NCBI GenBank assembly: GCA_009761415.1
Contig: QUOL01000009.1
Span: 1,054,001-1,118,000 of the forward strand
Source of the DNA: Sarcomyxa edulis
Lineage: Eukaryota > Basidiomycota > Agaricomycetes > Agaricales > Mycenaceae
Direction: 5' to 3'
DNA: 64,000 bases
The notes below the pieces were generated by a model. That model did no database searches, was not told the origin of the DNA, and saw nothing but the letters and a program-made list of their open reading frames with translations. The position numbers were made by a program, and so were the translations under genes. Below are positions 63,603 to 64,000 of the stretch, piece by piece (the stretch's first letter is position 1; each line of letters begins with the position of its first letter).

Positions 63603-64000
63603 TTACAGGTTCTATTATTTATTCCTATTTCTATTATGTAGTTAGTATTGTAAGCATCTAGAAATGTAGTTCCAGTATCAATATATTCTCTTTATAACAC
63701 AACATTGTGCTCCTAAAAGACATAAAGATTGTCGAAGAACAATCGAGGGACTTAGAATAATTCTTGAAGTCGGATGACATAATAAAGTTGGCCATGGACT
63801 AGTCTTGGACCCGTGGCCAAGTCCGACCTGGCCGGCAGATAAAACCAAGTGCCGTTCATCCCACTGGTGTAAATGGAGGCCAAGTCAAATAAAATGTTAG
63901 CCAGACCTGAAATCGAGGGCTTTGGCCAAGTCCAGCCTGGCCAAATGCATATTGAAGGGCGCGCATCCAGCCGGTATGGTGTGGATGCACCCTGTAAGGG
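63603..64000. other. 3' flank of gene D, then a repeat cut by the window end
   Basis: GGCCAAGTCCGACCTGGCC at about 63,822 and GGCCAAGTCCAGCCTGGCC at about 63,934 are near copies, with a further partial copy GGCCATGGAC at 63,791. They look like the start of another repeat family running beyond the window. Confidence 0.4.

Overview
The window looks like a chromosome segment of a mushroom-forming basidiomycete (Agaricomycetes). The evidence is short GT-AG introns of about 45-70 bp in every gene, two KDZ transposases with the CxC1 and CxC2 cysteine clusters, a TET/JBP dioxygenase beside one of them, and Ty3/Gypsy elements with an FVDD reverse transcriptase. It is mostly mobile DNA with a short ordinary stretch at the left.

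Layout. 0.5-5.9 kb holds three conserved genes: an epsin (minus strand), an ICln/Lot5-type protein and a seven-helix membrane protein. 6.1-7.7 kb is degenerate repeat DNA. 7,734-25,246 is a complete 17.5-kb Ty3/Gypsy retrotransposon (copy 1) with identical-length 1,746-bp LTRs, gag-protease and pol on the plus strand, and about 7.4 kb of extra genes on the OTHER strand: five paralogous small genes (here P1 to P5) and a Zn(II)2Cys6 zinc-cluster gene (Z). 25.4-28.8 kb is a CxC1-KDZ transposase. 29.3-38.9 kb is a divergent pair of large, unrecognised nuclear-type genes (X and Y) separated by 4.1 kb of noncoding leader exons and introns. Seven of those introns each contain one 125-bp element predicted to fold as three hairpins on a closing stem, always in the sense of the neighbouring gene. 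38.9-41.6 kb is the gag of a different retroelement, interrupted by copy 2 (41,560 to about 50,750), an inverted, 5'-truncated relative of copy 1 that keeps the LTR, P1-P5 and a divergent Z gene. 50.9-56.5 kb is a CxC2-KDZ transposase with a TET/JBP dioxygenase just upstream on the same strand. 57.2-59.8 kb has three small genes, and 60.9-63.6 kb one large gene of a kind common in Agaricomycetes.

The two observations most likely to be new are (1) the giant retroelement carrying an antisense cassette of five tandem paralogs plus a zinc-cluster regulator, with about eleven CCG-containing direct repeats in its own LTR that such a regulator could bind, and (2) the intron-embedded three-hairpin element, repeated seven times with a constant length of about 125 bp, variable but complementary stems and near-invariant loops. 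All exon joins, motif counts and homologies were read by eye; no search or folding program was run.
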